Shown here: positions 37,630 to 49,786 of the stretch, in pieces
How the letters are laid out: each line of letters opens with the position of its first letter
Position numbering within the stretch: the first letter of the stretch is position 1
From: Poecilobothrus nobilitatus
Taxonomy: Eukaryota > Arthropoda > Insecta > Diptera > Dolichopodidae
Reading direction: 5' to 3'
Assembly (NCBI GenBank): GCA_947095535.1
Contig: OX352772.1
Location: forward strand, 33,933,445 to 33,997,444
DNA: 64,000 bases
Translations under genes and position numbers: made by a program
The notes under the pieces: generated by a model
Seen by the model: the letters and a program-made list of their open reading frames with translations, nothing else
Told to the model about the DNA's origin: nothing
Databases searched by the model: none

Positions 37630-37639
37630 TGGGATTACT

Positions 37640-38024
37640 TAATTTCCACTGTCATAAGTTCTGGAATTTATTTCTATTTTTAAATGGACTGAAGTTCCAT
37701 GATAGCTCTAACCACTTTTTGTTGGAAGTTATGTCTCAAATTAAATGACCATAAGTTTGACTCTTTTCAGTTTTTGATTTCAAATAACAAAATATTTATA
37801 TACATAACTTTAGTATGTATATTATATACATATGTATTTCTACAAAAGGTTTAAAACAGTGTTTTCAGGGCGGCAGTCCACACACTATCTTAAATTCTTT
37901 AGTGTTCTAAAATTTCTACTATTTTAGAATTTCGCATATACGAATATATAAATAAGTACTCTGGATAAAGGGATAAATAATCAAACTCTAAAATCCAATT
38001 CCTAATTCAGAATCTCATATATAC

Positions 38025-38091
<67 letters not shown>

Positions 38092-38335
38092 TATTATATA
38101 AAATTTGAATTAAACTCATAAAAACATATTTTTTTTAGTTTTAATGCTATATGGGAACTTATGACCATTTTTTGAGTCCTAAGTTCCATGGCATTTATGT
38201 CTTCAAGCAAATGGGTCATAAGTTCTATGGAAATTTCGTCTCTATTTTAATGGAACTTAAATTTATTTAAAAATGGACTTTACTTCCATGAAACTTCATT
38301 TACGAGGACATAAGTTCCATGGAACTTTTATTTTT
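37640..38335. repeat. Interspersed short-word array (CATAAGTTCCATGGAA)
   Basis: About ten degenerate copies of CATAAGTTCCATGG or its reverse complement lie at 37650-37760 and 38150-38335, on both sides of a (TA)n tract. Spacing is irregular (20-40 bp). It looks like the body of a fold-back element whose centre became a microsatellite. Confidence 0.55.
38027..38087. repeat. (TA)n microsatellite, about 30 units
   Basis: An uninterrupted TA tract of 61 bp, the longest dinucleotide array in the window. Its length is likely to vary between individuals. Confidence 0.95.
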
Positions 38336-39423
38336 TGTTCGTTGAAAGTAAAGTCATCCTCCCATGTAAAAATATGTACTGCAACATATTCAGATGCGAA
38401 TTTAAATTTTTTTTATCCTCTTCCAGTTTTATTAATTGCTTTAAGAAGGTGGGCTTTTATCTATTTACCAAAATTATATTTTTATTTTATTTCAATTCAA
38501 TCCAACACGCATCTTTAATATAATTTCTTACCATTTTATATCAAAAAATATATCAATTATATGTTACTTATATTTATATTTTTATTTATATCTTACAATT
38601 AAGATTTTAGTAAACCTATAGATAATACCGAATAATATATACAATATGAATGAATGTGCTATGTACATACAATGTATACATATGTGCATTTGACAATTGC
38701 ACGGAAAAACTTATTCAAAATATTTTTGGTTTTTTTTCTTTAATTCAAGACTGCAGTTTTTGATTGTCTTTGCATAGGTATACATATCAAATATATATAC
38801 ATACTTAAAAAAAAATAAAAAAGGGTTCTTAAAAAATTATGATTTGATTTTTTTAACAGCAAAGTTTAATTAGAAGTTCTCTCTTCTTTTCGGTTCTTAA
38901 CTTCCCATTTAAATTTACTTAAATTTACAAGTATTTTGTAAATTACATACTTATATTTTTGTGCAATAAATAAAAATAAGTACTTTATTTTTATATGTAA
39001 GTTACTTTAGGTAAAAATAAAAATTGCAATTGAACTGATTTAATGCATTCTCGAAAAAAAAAGAAAACTAAAGAGTAAATGCATTTTGCAGAGCAAAAAA
39101 AAAATTAAACATGAATTAGATACTTTCTGACATTTTTTTTTATTTAAAAATTTCTTTATCTGAAGAGTGAATAAAAAAATATGTGAAGGTAAAAATATTA
39201 CTTCCTTCTATTTAGTTGAATATTTTATTTATAATAAAAATTTAATATAAAAAACGAAATAAGAAATAAGTATGTACTTATTTGGACATTAATATTGTCC
39301 ATATAATAAAATATATAATATATAATAAAATAATTAATTTTAAAATCAATTAAGTACATATTATCTTTTTTTATATCTCGATATCATTTACGAAAAAAAG
39401 AACTAAACTTCAGTTTTATCAAC

Positions 39424-39615
39424 TTAAGTATACATATATACATGTAGGAAAGGTAGGTAAGTCCACCAGAAGTTGTAGAACGTAGCAAAACTTGTAGAAT
39501 ATACTGCACGCTCACTGTAATCTCTATAGTCAGTATTTTCGTCATCGAATTGGTCGATATCAAAAAGCTTTTTTTCTTTTAAGTAGTTTCGTCCCGACAA
39601 AATAATTAAATTGAA
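39424..39615 (-). other. Coding-like island, 63 codons without a Met start
   Basis: The minus frame reads KLFDIDQFDDENTDYRDYSE, then RAVYSTSFATFYNFWWTYLP, and ends at TAA 39426-39424. The plus strand is also open in the overlapping phase (VSPPEVVERSKTC, then a hydrophobic run) and carries a donor-like AG/GTAAGT near 39456. GC content is well above the surroundings. The true strand, and whether it is an exon or a relic, cannot be decided here. Confidence 0.3.
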
Positions 39616-40647
39616 TTAATTGAAACAAAATATAAGTTTAAATTCCACAACAAAGAAAGGAAGCAGTTATATTATACCGTAGAGATAAAATTATATTATC
39701 TACACATATTTATAAACATCTATATAAATTAGACACTGAAGATAATCTACAGTCTATTATAAATCTAATATATAAAAACAGATACAAATATTATTTATTT
39801 ATGTCGAGTATTTATAAGATATATATTTTATAATTATTTTTTTTTTTATATACTTATGTATGACAAGTTACTAACAAATGTATATGTACAAAATGTACAA
39901 AAACAAAAAAATTAATTAAAAAAAAAAAAAAATCTATGTAAAAAATTTAGGTTAAAAAAATTCATATAATTCCTAACCCATGAAACTTTTATCAAAAAAA
40001 GAACAATTAAAAATTATCATATTGAATATTTCATAAGTAAATAAATTTACTTATCCTTTTTTAAGACCACTCGAGACTATATGTAATTATTTATATGATT
40101 TTTGGAAATGTATTGTATATTTTAAACAGCTGATCAATCAAAAGTAAGTATATTGATTGATAATCAATAGAAATCTTTTTAGATTGATAATCAATAGAAA
40201 TCGTGTTTGTGTTCATTGCTTTGTATTGTCAAAGTAAATTATTTTCTCTATATTTAAGGGTTAAAATACACTGTAAAGTGAAATAAATAATTTTCAATAA
40301 TTTAGTTAAAAAAAAAAAATAATTTTTAATATTTTGTAATATAAATTAATAAAATTGAATATTAATTTTTTTTTTTTTTTCACTTTGGTCTTTTTGTCAT
40401 TTAACAATATAAATTTTTTCGAAAAGATCAGTAAAATTTCATGTGACTAGATATGTTACATAACACATAAGGATGCTAAATTTTTAACGTTCATGCATTT
40501 TTTTTTAACGTTCATACTATATGACTCCTTTTGTATATTGTAAAATGTTTTACAATACACATTCTAAGTCATATGACAATATACGTTGTGTAAAATACTC
40601 TTTAATTACAAAATGCCCAAAACACTTAATATTGAAATTATTTTAGT

Positions 40648-40843
40648 GAGGCCTTGGTGGCCTAGTGGGTAAGATCGCATAAAATACGCTGTAAACATCG
40701 AGGGAGTGTGGGTTCAAATCCCACACATGTCGTAGGAGTTATTCCCCCTTACGACATTTACAGCCACGCCTAAAAAGAAAATGCTGTGTAATTTCCTGTT
40801 CACATTTATATGGCAGAGAAATGCACTATAAAAAAAAAAAAAA
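40648..40843 (+). mobile_element. SINE, full-length copy
   Basis: Head GAGGCCTTGGTGGCCTAGTG with A box, B box GGGTTCAAATCC, hairpin GTCGTAGG...CTTACGAC, shared 3' part and a poly(A) tail. It is closest to the 4532 copy. Confidence 0.85.
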
Positions 40844-42929
40844 TCATTTTAATGCTTTTATATTAAATATATGTATAATGTATATAAATAAGTTACTATA
40901 CTTCTTGCACATAATCTTACTTCGTTAGTTCCACTTTTTTAAAATAATATAAACAACTTATAATTAATAATATGAATTAATAAAATAAATAAAAATTTCC
41001 ATTTATTTAATTATAACCTAAAATTACAAATCTAATAAATTCATATATAGTTCTAGATAGGTACGTACCTACTTTAAAAATATTTTACAAAAAAAGGAAA
41101 ATGTTTTATAATTAATAACAATTTGCTGAATTTTTAACATGCACTTCTAATAATTCAAATTTACCAAATAATTATTAAATAAATATTGTAAAATATTGCA
41201 CGGCTCATTTGGAGACCAAAAATCAAAATATTTTTTTTTTTTTTAATTTTTTTTCCAAGTAATTAAAAATTAAATCTAAAAAACAAAAAAAATATTTCCT
41301 TCAAATTATTCAATGTCAAAAATTTTCTTTTAAGCTTATTTAATATTTTCAATTTTCTCTTTCATTTTAGTTCTTATAAATTATATTCTTCACATAAAAA
41401 ACACTATCCAATATGTATCAACAACCACCATATGTTACACATAATTTTTATATGCTTGCTGTCAGTGAGTTTTATTTGTCAATATATGAATCATTTTAAA
41501 AATAAACATAAAATTAAAAAAAAAAGAATGCTAGATTTATTTACAAATATACCTTTTATATAGAAAATTTGAAAAAAAAAAAAGAAATTAAAGAAAATTA
41601 GCAGCGCCGCCAACATATGATTTTAAAGAAAAATCAAACAAGAAAATGACGCCTCTTCTTTTTTCCAAAAAAATTTCTTAATAATTATTTGTTTTTTGTT
41701 TTCTTTATTTTTGTTTTTTTCTTCCTCTATTTTTTTTTTTGTTTTTTTTTTGTTTTGTATTTTCTTTAGAGTTTGTGTTTGGACATACATAGGTATTTTA
41801 ATAAAAAAAAAAAAATTTTATTTCCCAGTTTTTATTAATAATAAAAAAAAAAATATTCATAAATAACTGTGGTATATTACAAAATTGTAAAGCTATTAAA
41901 TTTTTTATTTAATAAAAAAAAAAAAAAGTACAGTGAATTTTCTATAAAAAAAAAACCTCAAAATTTGAATCTATTACGTAATAATCTTAAACTTAAGTTA
42001 TTTTGACGTACATGTCAAACTGGAATTCCAGCAGTGAACAGTGTTAGTATTTGGAAGGTTTCTGTAATAATAAGAAGGCAATTAAAGTTAATTGATAAAA
42101 TTTTACACATTTCAAAGTCTCTTGAACGTTTTACAAGTTTTTGTTTAATTCTAAAAACTTCAAACGTATGTGCATGCTTCGCTTTGACAGTTTTATTTTT
42201 TTCTATGCTTTTTGCGCATTTTGGGCTTTTGATACCTTTAAAATGTAATTAAAATGATGGTAAAACGATGGCAAAAAATTTAACTTTAATAAAAACTTAA
42301 AACTTTTTAATAATTTTAACTTAAAAATCTAATAGCAAAGAAATTAAAAATGAAATGTCAAAATAATTGGATTTTTTTTTTTAAATATTTTTCCAATTTT
42401 TTTCTTTTCAAATTGTCAAAAGCATAAAAATGACAAAAAAGTAAGTTAAAAGTTAATTAACTTTTGTGCGTTTCATGCGTTGTCCATTTAGTTAAGTTTC
42501 ATATAAATCTAAATATTCAACTTTAATGTCAAAAGGGTATAACTTGTCAAAGCGTAGAAAGCGTTTTAATTTCGGCATTATAAATTTTGATTGAACATTT
42601 AATTTGGTTATTAAGGAGGATTAAACTGTTTTTATTTTTAAATACGAAAATTATTTATTGTATTTATGTGATTTGTGTAGCGGTGCTCTTCTTTACATAC
42701 AGAATAAAAAAAGAAAAAATGATTTTTGGCAATGTATTGAAAAATCATTTAGCAATTAGCAATGAAATAAATTAATTTGAACACTATTTTGTTTTTGTTT
42801 TTTTATATTATATTTGTAAAAATAATTTCTTTCATACTTTGATTTTTTCTTTTTTTCTTTTCTATTATTATTAAAGTATGTATCTATTGGAAAGTTTCTT
42901 CATTTTTCCATCAATATAATATATATATA
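40844..42929. other. A/T-rich non-coding sequence
   Basis: No gene recognised. At 42160-42560 are higher-GC words such as CGCTTTGACA and TGTCAAAGCG in opposite orientation, suggesting an old fold-back element, but I could not place its ends. Confidence 0.5.
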
Positions 42930-44185
42930 CAGGGTGTTTCACAAGTAAGTGCACTACTACATGCCGTTGCATAGCCGTTAATGAGTAAAGAAAATTTTAA
43001 TATGGAGTCAATGTTCAGAATTCAACAGTTTTCGTGATATGGAGGTTCAAATACAATTTCAAAATTTTTTGTTTTTACTATTTCGAGCGTTACTTTGTTT
43101 CTAGTTGTTTAACAGGAGTGCATTTTGTTTTTTACTAACACTATGACAGATAAAAATCGTTTTGAAATACCGATGTAGAGTAAAATAAACTCTGCGACGT
43201 CACAAATATGGTTTCGAAATAGCAGAATCGAAATAACAAGTTAACTTTTTTAATCATACTCGAATTGATCCGAAAGAAAATTAAGGAATATTATAAATGT
43301 CAAAATCTTAAAAGTATTAAATCTTAAAAGTATTAATTTAAAAGTATAAACTCTACTCAGAGTAAGAAACTAAACGCACTTCAGCAGTGATAAAATCCGG
43401 TATAATAGCAAAGTTTAAAACTTCTTATCAAAAATATTGCAGATGTATTTTAATAAACAATTTTTTATTTATCAAAACGAACGAATGGAAGCGTGTCATA
43501 TACCTGTATTGTATTTCATTTGCCTGAATAGTGTCGTTTTACTGAATTTTTTGCAAGTTTCCTGTATTTCATTCGACTGTATTTCATTTACCGACATTTC
43601 ATTCGACTGTTTTTCATTTGACTGTATTTAATTTTACATATAATTAGGAGGGATTTTTAGAGTTGGTTACAAATGAAACCCTGTCAAATGAAATACAGTC
43701 AAGTTAAATACATCCAAATAAAAATATAGGCAAGTGACATACAGTCAAATAAAATACAGTCCTATGATAGTAACGCCGAACGAATTTAATCATTCTTTAT
43801 TTTGAAATATTAATTGTAAAAATGATTAGAAACAAGTTGTTGTTCGATTTTATTACTTCATGTTTTCGACCGGTAAATTCATGTATGTTACCATCCGTGG
43901 AATATAAGCTAAATTAACAGAGATGTCACATTTACATTTGATAAAATCTGATAAAAAATGAAAATATAAAAATTTTTTAACTTTGGAGCCATGTAATTCG
44001 GATATTTGACGAGATAGAAAATATTCTAAATATTCGTACAAAAGCGTTTGGCTTTATAACTCCTTCATATGCTCAGTTCTGAAGATTGGCTCCATATGAA
44101 AACTTTACCTAATCATAAAGGCTCTTACTTAGTCATACTTTCGATATATAGTAGTAAGTATATAGTATACCTTAGAAGCACCCTG
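42930..44185. mobile_element. 1256 bp TA-flanked DNA element with diverged inverted repeats
   Basis: The ends CAGGGTGTTTC and, inverted, CAGGGTGCTTC are flanked by TA (42928-42929 and 44186-44187). Similarity between the ends extends over about 120 bp, for example TATGGAGTCAATGTTCAGAA against TATGGAGCCAATCTTCAGAA. No transposase was recognised. A short-word array occupies the middle. Confidence 0.65.
43505..43770. repeat. Mirror array of CTGTATTTCATTCGA words
   Basis: About six copies of a 15-16 nt word (CTGTATTTCATTTGA type) on the plus strand at 43505-43635 are followed, after a short gap, by about five inverted copies (TCAAATGAAATACAGTC type) at 43670-43765. As RNA this would fold into a long imperfect hairpin. 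Confidence 0.7.
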
Positions 44186-46170
44186 TATATACATATACAT
44201 AATTGTCAAAATCAAAAATATGGGGGTGTATTTTCTTCAATTCATATAAAAATTGAAAATGGGTGTATAACTATTGTATATGTTTATTTCGTTTGATATA
44301 AAACGAAAAAGAAAAATAAATAAAAATTCTTCTTTTTATTTTAATGTATCCATTAATTTTGGAAAAAATTTAGTAACTTTACAAAATTTTTTAATTTAAT
44401 ATAAATTTTATAGATTATTAATTAGTACTTATACAAAATTAAAAAAAAAAAAAGTAAAAATCATGTTGATTTTTATCGAGTATCGGTTTATTATCCTTTA
44501 ATAAATTAAAAATTGATTAGTAAAAATATTTTCAGATCATAAATTAATTTTTCTTAACAATTTTTAAGAAAACCACAACATATTTATAACAGTTTTTTTT
44601 TTCCTATTCTCTTCTCCATATACGAGTACTATTAAAAATATCATGTTATATAAATTATTCTATATTATAAATATGTTTTTTTTTTTTTATAACGCATAGT
44701 CAAAACTTGTTGAAGTACTGAATCTAGTATACTCGTATTATAGTTGTCAATATTAATTTTAATATATGAAAATTAAATAAAATCTTTTATTGTACAAAAA
44801 TATGATGACTTTGTTGTTAAATAGATTTGAAATAAAATTAAAATTAAATAATAATGTTGTGATAATTAGCCTTGACTTTGTGAAAAAAAAAAAAAGATTG
44901 TTCACACTGAATTTCGAAAATTTTCAATAAAAAAAGTGAGAAAGAAAATATGATTTAAAGTAATAATTTACGCAAATATATTTTAGTTATTTTTATTTAA
45001 ACGACGAAGGTTGTAAAAATTTATGAATTCGACAAGTTTTTTTTTTATATTCTTTTACTTTTGTAGTTTCATTTTGTCCGTGATTTATTAATAAAATTTT
45101 GATACATATTAAGGTATTAAATAATTTTTTTTTTTTTTTTTGGAATTAATATTACGTAAAAACATTATATTTGTATATGTGCAGTTAAATAATGCATATA
45201 TATATATATATATATATTATATACATATATCTTATATACCAATATACCGTCTTATATACTTGTCTGTTTATGAGTAATTTTAAATAAAAATTTACTTAAG
45301 ATATTGTAATATATATATGACATAATATGTACATATAATATATATACATATGCATAAAATGCTCCAATAAGAACAGATTTTTGTGTTCAATTCAATTAGA
45401 GTATTATTGTGTTGTATCAAAGTAATGTAAATTTCTAGTTCCGATTTATAACACAATTATGAGAGAAAATTTTAGCAACAATTACCACGAATTTTTGCTG
45501 TAAAGAAATGACTGATAGAAACAACCGATTATCAATAATAAAATTTTAAAAACAAACTATAGATGTTGATTGTTCCATTTAGATCCTATATATATATGAT
45601 TTAAAAAATAAAAAATTATAAAATTAATTTTTATTAGATTTTCTCAAAAACCTACACAAATAATATCTTTGAATCTAAGTTCAAAAACCAGTATTTTTTA
45701 ATTTAGTGGAACAGAGATTTAATTAAAAGTACATACAACCAAATGAATAGGTGAATTATTTAAATTTCAACAATATTATATTTCATAAATTATCCGAATA
45801 CTTATGTCAACTTTATTATGAAACATAAACTTTTAACTATTTAACCAAATACAGATGTTTTATTTTTTTAATAAAGTAAAAATCCTAATTGAAATATCCT
45901 TTTCTTTAAAAGCCTTTAAATATCTTTAAAATTAAAATATACGAAATTTTTATTTGAACTAAGTACAACATCTAACCATTTTAGGATTATTTAATTACAT
46001 TATAGCATACTGAAAGAAAATTTTATTATTTTACTATTTATTATAATACTTTAAGATAATTAAGTAAATATTATGAAAATAATAATTTAAACGTTTAGAA
46101 AACGAAAACAAAAAATAAACCTAGAAGTATGCAATATTTTAAAAAAATTAATATTTAGACAATTACAGAA
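44186..46170. other. A/T-rich non-coding sequence
   Basis: Nothing recognised beyond homopolymers and an (AT)n tract at about 45198-45217. Confidence 0.6.
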
Positions 46171-46252
46171 AAGCAGCCTCAATGCTCTAGTTTGTTAAGA
46201 ATGTGCCTTAAAATCCGAGGGAATACAAATTTAAATCCTACACACGTAGCAA
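46171..46252 (+). mobile_element. Degenerate tRNA-like SINE head
   Basis: A worn copy of the SINE head: GCAGCCTCAATGCTCTAGT, then CCGAGGGAATAC and TTTAAATCCTACACACG. Hairpin and tail are not preserved. Confidence 0.5.
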
Positions 46253-46342
46253 TTTTTATTAATTGAAAACAAATCCGCCCTCTTTTCTACCAAATATAGT
46301 ATAAATATTTATAACATATAAACAAAATAAATAATATTAATC

Positions 46343-46449
46343 GGGGCTTCGGTAGCCTAGTGGGTAGGCGTGTGGCGTATTAACCGAAGGAGTGCGGGTT
46401 CGATCCCTGCACAGGTCGTAAGTGTTTTTTTCTTTACCCCCTTACGACC
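46343..46449 (+). mobile_element. tRNA-like SINE head plus hairpin, second subfamily
   Basis: GGGGCTTCGGTAGCCTAGTG with A box, GCGGGTTCGATCCCTGC with B box and T-arm-like pairing, then the hairpin GTCGTAAG...CTTACGAC. It differs from the main family in the middle (GTGTGGCGTATTAACCGAAG) and lacks the 3' part and poly(A). The head is better preserved than in other copies but has no proper anticodon arm. Confidence 0.65.
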
Positions 46450-46800
46450 AAATATAATGTAAATATATAGTATATAATATAAACAAAATACATAATATTA
46501 GTATATAATTTAATAATAGTATAAAAACCTATAATGGCCTTTAGTAGCCGATGGTTCAATAATATTGCATTACATTTATGTATGTAATATTAATATAAAT
46601 AAATAAATAAATAAAATAATATTAATCTTAGCAGCCGAGGGTAAATACTAAAATTAACTACTTAAACTTTTTATCTAATATTAAGAAGCCAAATAAATAA
46701 ATAAATATTAATTTATAAATTAATAATTAGTAATCGACCTATTAATGACCTTAGTGTAGCCGATGGTTTTAGAATGTTGGATTATCCTAAGTGATTTGTG
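46450..46800 (+). repeat. Decayed repeat array with TAGCCGATGG units
   Basis: The words GGCCTTTAGTAGCCGATGGT (about 46535), TTAGCAGCCGAGG (about 46625) and GACCTTAGTGTAGCCGATGG (about 46745) recur. They are separated by ATATAAACAAAATAAATAAT-type spacers that also flank the SINE head at 46343. A related unit lies at about 56975-57090. Confidence 0.5.
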
Positions 46801-46846
46801 ATATTAATATAAATAAAATAAAATGACAGGAATCGAAGTGTCTGTA

Positions 46847-47000
46847 TTTTTTTTAGTGTATTTCCCTGCCACATAAATGTGAGAAGGAAATTACACATAC
46901 TTCCCTTTTTAAGCGTCGCTGTAAATGTCGTAAGGGGGGAATTAATCTTACGACGTGTGTGGGATTTGAACCCACATTCTCTCGGCGTTTACAACGAGCA
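46847..47000 (-). mobile_element. SINE, 5'-truncated, inverted
   Basis: On the minus strand: B box GGGTTCAAATCC, hairpin GTCGTAAG...CTTACGAC, TGTGTAATTTCC, CATTTATGTGGCAGGGAAAT and a poly(A) tail (T run at about 46847-46853). The A-box head is absent. Confidence 0.8.
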
Positions 47001-47483
47001 TTATTATATTTATAATTAGATAATTAGCTATGTAAAATTTAATGAGAGAGTTGATTTTGTAAACATGTACATTAAAATTAAATTTTTGAAATATGTTTTA
47101 GTTTTATAAGTAAGTAATGAATAAAATAAGCTATTAAATATTTTTGTATTTTTGTACACCCAGAAAAACAACCGAATTAAAAATAAATATATTTTATACA
47201 ATTAAAAATGTTTACAAACTCTTTAAGAATTCTCAATTTATTTATTTATCACAAATAGCCCAATATTTTTATCACAAATAACCCAAAATTATACAAAAAC
47301 TGTTTTTTTTTTGCGAGGATAGGTGGGAATCATCGAAAAACACTATAGACGAGTGAAAACGAGTACGAGTCCCCTATGAATGTGTGGGACTTTAACCCAC
47401 TAAACACCATCTTCCTTTTTTGACCAAAAAATAAGTTATATGACCTTTAGTACTCATGTACTGCCCGGTCAGAGGAACATTAG

Positions 47484-47935
47484 TTATGGAATGAAAATTG
47501 ATTTCAAATAGGCAGGCATATTGTGAACAAAGTTGTTAACATTCACCTTGAATCTGTGAACGTTGTAAATGTAAACATCACCAATTCTGGGGAACACATG
47601 AGGTGGGAGATGGTTCCACATTCGCGATGTTCGTACTACAAACGAATTTTCATAAGCCGAATTATGCCATCTGGGAATTTGAACTACATAGGGGTGGGCA
47701 GCAGAAGCTCTCCTTGTTTCTCTTTGGAAGGCTTTGAGAGGAGGCATCAAACTTTTAATCTCGTTAGAGCTAGATTTCAGCCCTATAAGGTATCTATAAA
47801 ACAGGGTAAGTGTTCCTGTTAGGCTACGGAGACCGAGTGGAGAGAGCGTAGAGGTGATAGTAAGATCGCTTATTAGAAGAATTGATCTGTTTTGTACTTT
47901 ATCGAGAAATCCCAATGCCATTTTAATACGGTTTT
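47484..47935 (-). pseudogene. LINE reverse-transcriptase C-terminal fragment (Jockey/CR1-like)
   Basis: An open frame of 145 codons on the minus strand reads FLDKVQNRSILLI, LFYRYLIGLKSSS, AAHPYVVQI and SFVVRTSRMWNHLPPHVFP. This is the conserved C-terminal region after the reverse transcriptase in many arthropod non-LTR elements of the Jockey/CR1 group (recalled, not searched). The catalytic RT domain is absent: the copy is 5'-truncated near 47935, as is usual for LINEs. Its stop at 47484 looks like the natural end. The frame is free of lesions, so the insertion is fairly young. Confidence 0.85.
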
Positions 47936-48604
47936 AAAAATAAAAAGCAACAAAAACTGTTTTAAAAATAAAAAGCATGAATTAATTTTATAAAAATGAC
48001 AATACAAATACTGAATTAAGAGTTAAGAAAAATATTAAAATGACAAATAAAAAAAAACGGGAATTTTTTTTTTTTTGCTGTAGATTATAATTAATTAAAA
48101 TCTATTATATTATATTATATAAATATTTAGAATATGATCATAAAATTTAGACGGCGCTTATTGTAACTTGTTCTAAAGTAATAAAAATATAACTAAGTAA
48201 ATGCAATATTAATTAAAAAAAAAGCTTCTATAATTTTTTTTTGAAAAGTAATTGCTACACGACGGTAAAACTTGAATTAATTTATTCATATTAATAAATT
48301 TCAATTAAGTTTATATGCATATTTTGATTCATTTCATTCTATATCGCTTAAGTTAGGAGGATTTTAGTACATAACTAAAAATATTTGTTCACAAATTTTT
48401 AAATTTCATAAAAAAAACAATTCAAGACCTAATATAAATTTATTTTTTGAAACTTTGATAAAATTTAGATGTTATATAAAAGTTATTATTATTACATTTT
48501 AGATTGACATAACACAAAAATAAATTATAGAATTATGATTGTGTTCCAAATTGGAAATTCCAGAAAAATTGAAAGTTAGTAAGAAATTCAAAATTAATCT
48601 ATTA

Positions 48605-48980
48605 TATAAAGAAAGAGTTTCTGTTTGTTTGTACTTTATACATTGCTATAGACCGATATCCGATTAAAACCAAACGCTGCAGGAATGTTTTTCTCAGCCT
48701 AGAAGAGCCTTTTCGGTTTCCCCGACTAAACGATTCGACTGTTTCACTTCAACTTTGTATAACTTCTTACTAGGATATAGAATCTTTACAAAAGGAATTT
48801 GATCTAAGTGGTGGGATAAATTAATACGTTGCGACACAAATTTAGGCTTTTAAAAAAATGTTGTCATTTTTTCGCTTTCAATTAAAACGATAACGGATTA
48901 ACTTCAAATTTTATATATGTGCTGTTCCTTGATAGTGGAGTTGCCTAAAATAGTCAACCGGCTTAGAATTCGTTAACCCA
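48605..48980. mobile_element. Transposon-like fragment, possibly a Helitron end
   Basis: A GC-richer block begins CTATTATATAAAGAAAGAG, then TTTCTGTTTGTTTGT, a start pattern I associate with insect Helitrons, and continues with non-coding sequence. The other end was not found. The assignment rests on pattern memory only. Confidence 0.25.
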
Positions 48981-48986
48981 TTTTTG

Positions 48987-49397
48987 TCACGACAATTCGA
49001 CAAAAAAATGTTTGTCGAATACCGTAAACTTCTGGCGGTGCAAGTACATTTTAAAGATTATTTCGTTTTTTGCTGTTAATCCTAACTGATTTTGACAGAT
49101 TGAGTTAAACAGTTCTTCCTCCTTGTCAAACAAAATGAAATCTATTAATCCAATTCTGCATGTTAATTGAAGAAAAAAAAAAGCAAATAACTGAAAAAGA
49201 AAATGAAAAAAATTCGTACAACGCCAATTAACTCTACTAGTGTATATTGATATAATTTGTCTGTTCATTAAAATCGAATCTTTAGTTCCAATCTCTTTGA
49301 AATATTTGACATTTTTTGCAGATATTTTTTCACATATTACTCTGCCTGAATTAAATAAGATCGTACAACGTACGACATATAAAACGCCATACGTCAA
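48987..49397 (-). CDS. Hypothetical ORF, 136 codons
   Basis: The longest unexplained single frame in the window, with the word VICEKISAKNVKYFKEIGTK near its start and VDKHFF-like hydrophobic/basic sequence at its end. Part of the opposite strand is also open (49240-49464). No motif is recognised, no splice context was found, and it sits beside transposon-like sequence. A length of 136 codons is somewhat more than expected by chance at this composition, but local GC content is raised. It is probably a relic or a chance frame. Confidence 0.2.
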   Translation of the reverse strand: MTYGVLYVVRCTILFNSGRVICEKISAKNVKYFKEIGTKDSILMNRQIISIYTSRVNWRCTNFFHFLFQLFAFFFLQLTCRIGLIDFILFDKEEELFNSICQNQLGLTAKNEIIFKMYLHRQKFTVFDKHFFVELS

Positions 49398-49786
49398 TAC
49401 ACTGGCCTTTTCCGAAATTAGACGTTGGCGTTTGTCAATTTTATATGTTTTCTTAGAAAAATAAACTCAAAATAAAATACATTTGACTCTATTTTTTATG
49501 AAATTCAAAATAAATAGCTATTTGAAATGTAAACTTTCAAAAAATAAACAAAAAATTAAATATATTCTCTGAGAGTAAAAATATGTTCTGTCAAAATTAG
49601 ATATTCAAATTTTACAAAATTATTAAAAAATTTGAACTGTTATATTCGAAATGATTCTAAAACTTTGCATTTATTTTCCTACTTAAATTAACTTAGAAAA
49701 AATATATTGAAGCTCTTAAATTTTTTTTTTTTGAAACTTTTAATTGATAGGATACACAATAAATTGTTGTTAATTGAATGATGTTA

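Noticed and set aside
46343..46420. A functional tRNA gene (A and B boxes, T-arm-like pairing)
   Set aside because: No acceptor stem or anticodon arm can be formed, and the head is joined to the SINE hairpin module.
47376..47412. Another SINE B box (GTGGGTTAAAGTCCCAC on the minus strand)
   Set aside because: Only the B-box region is similar; no hairpin, tail or head nearby.
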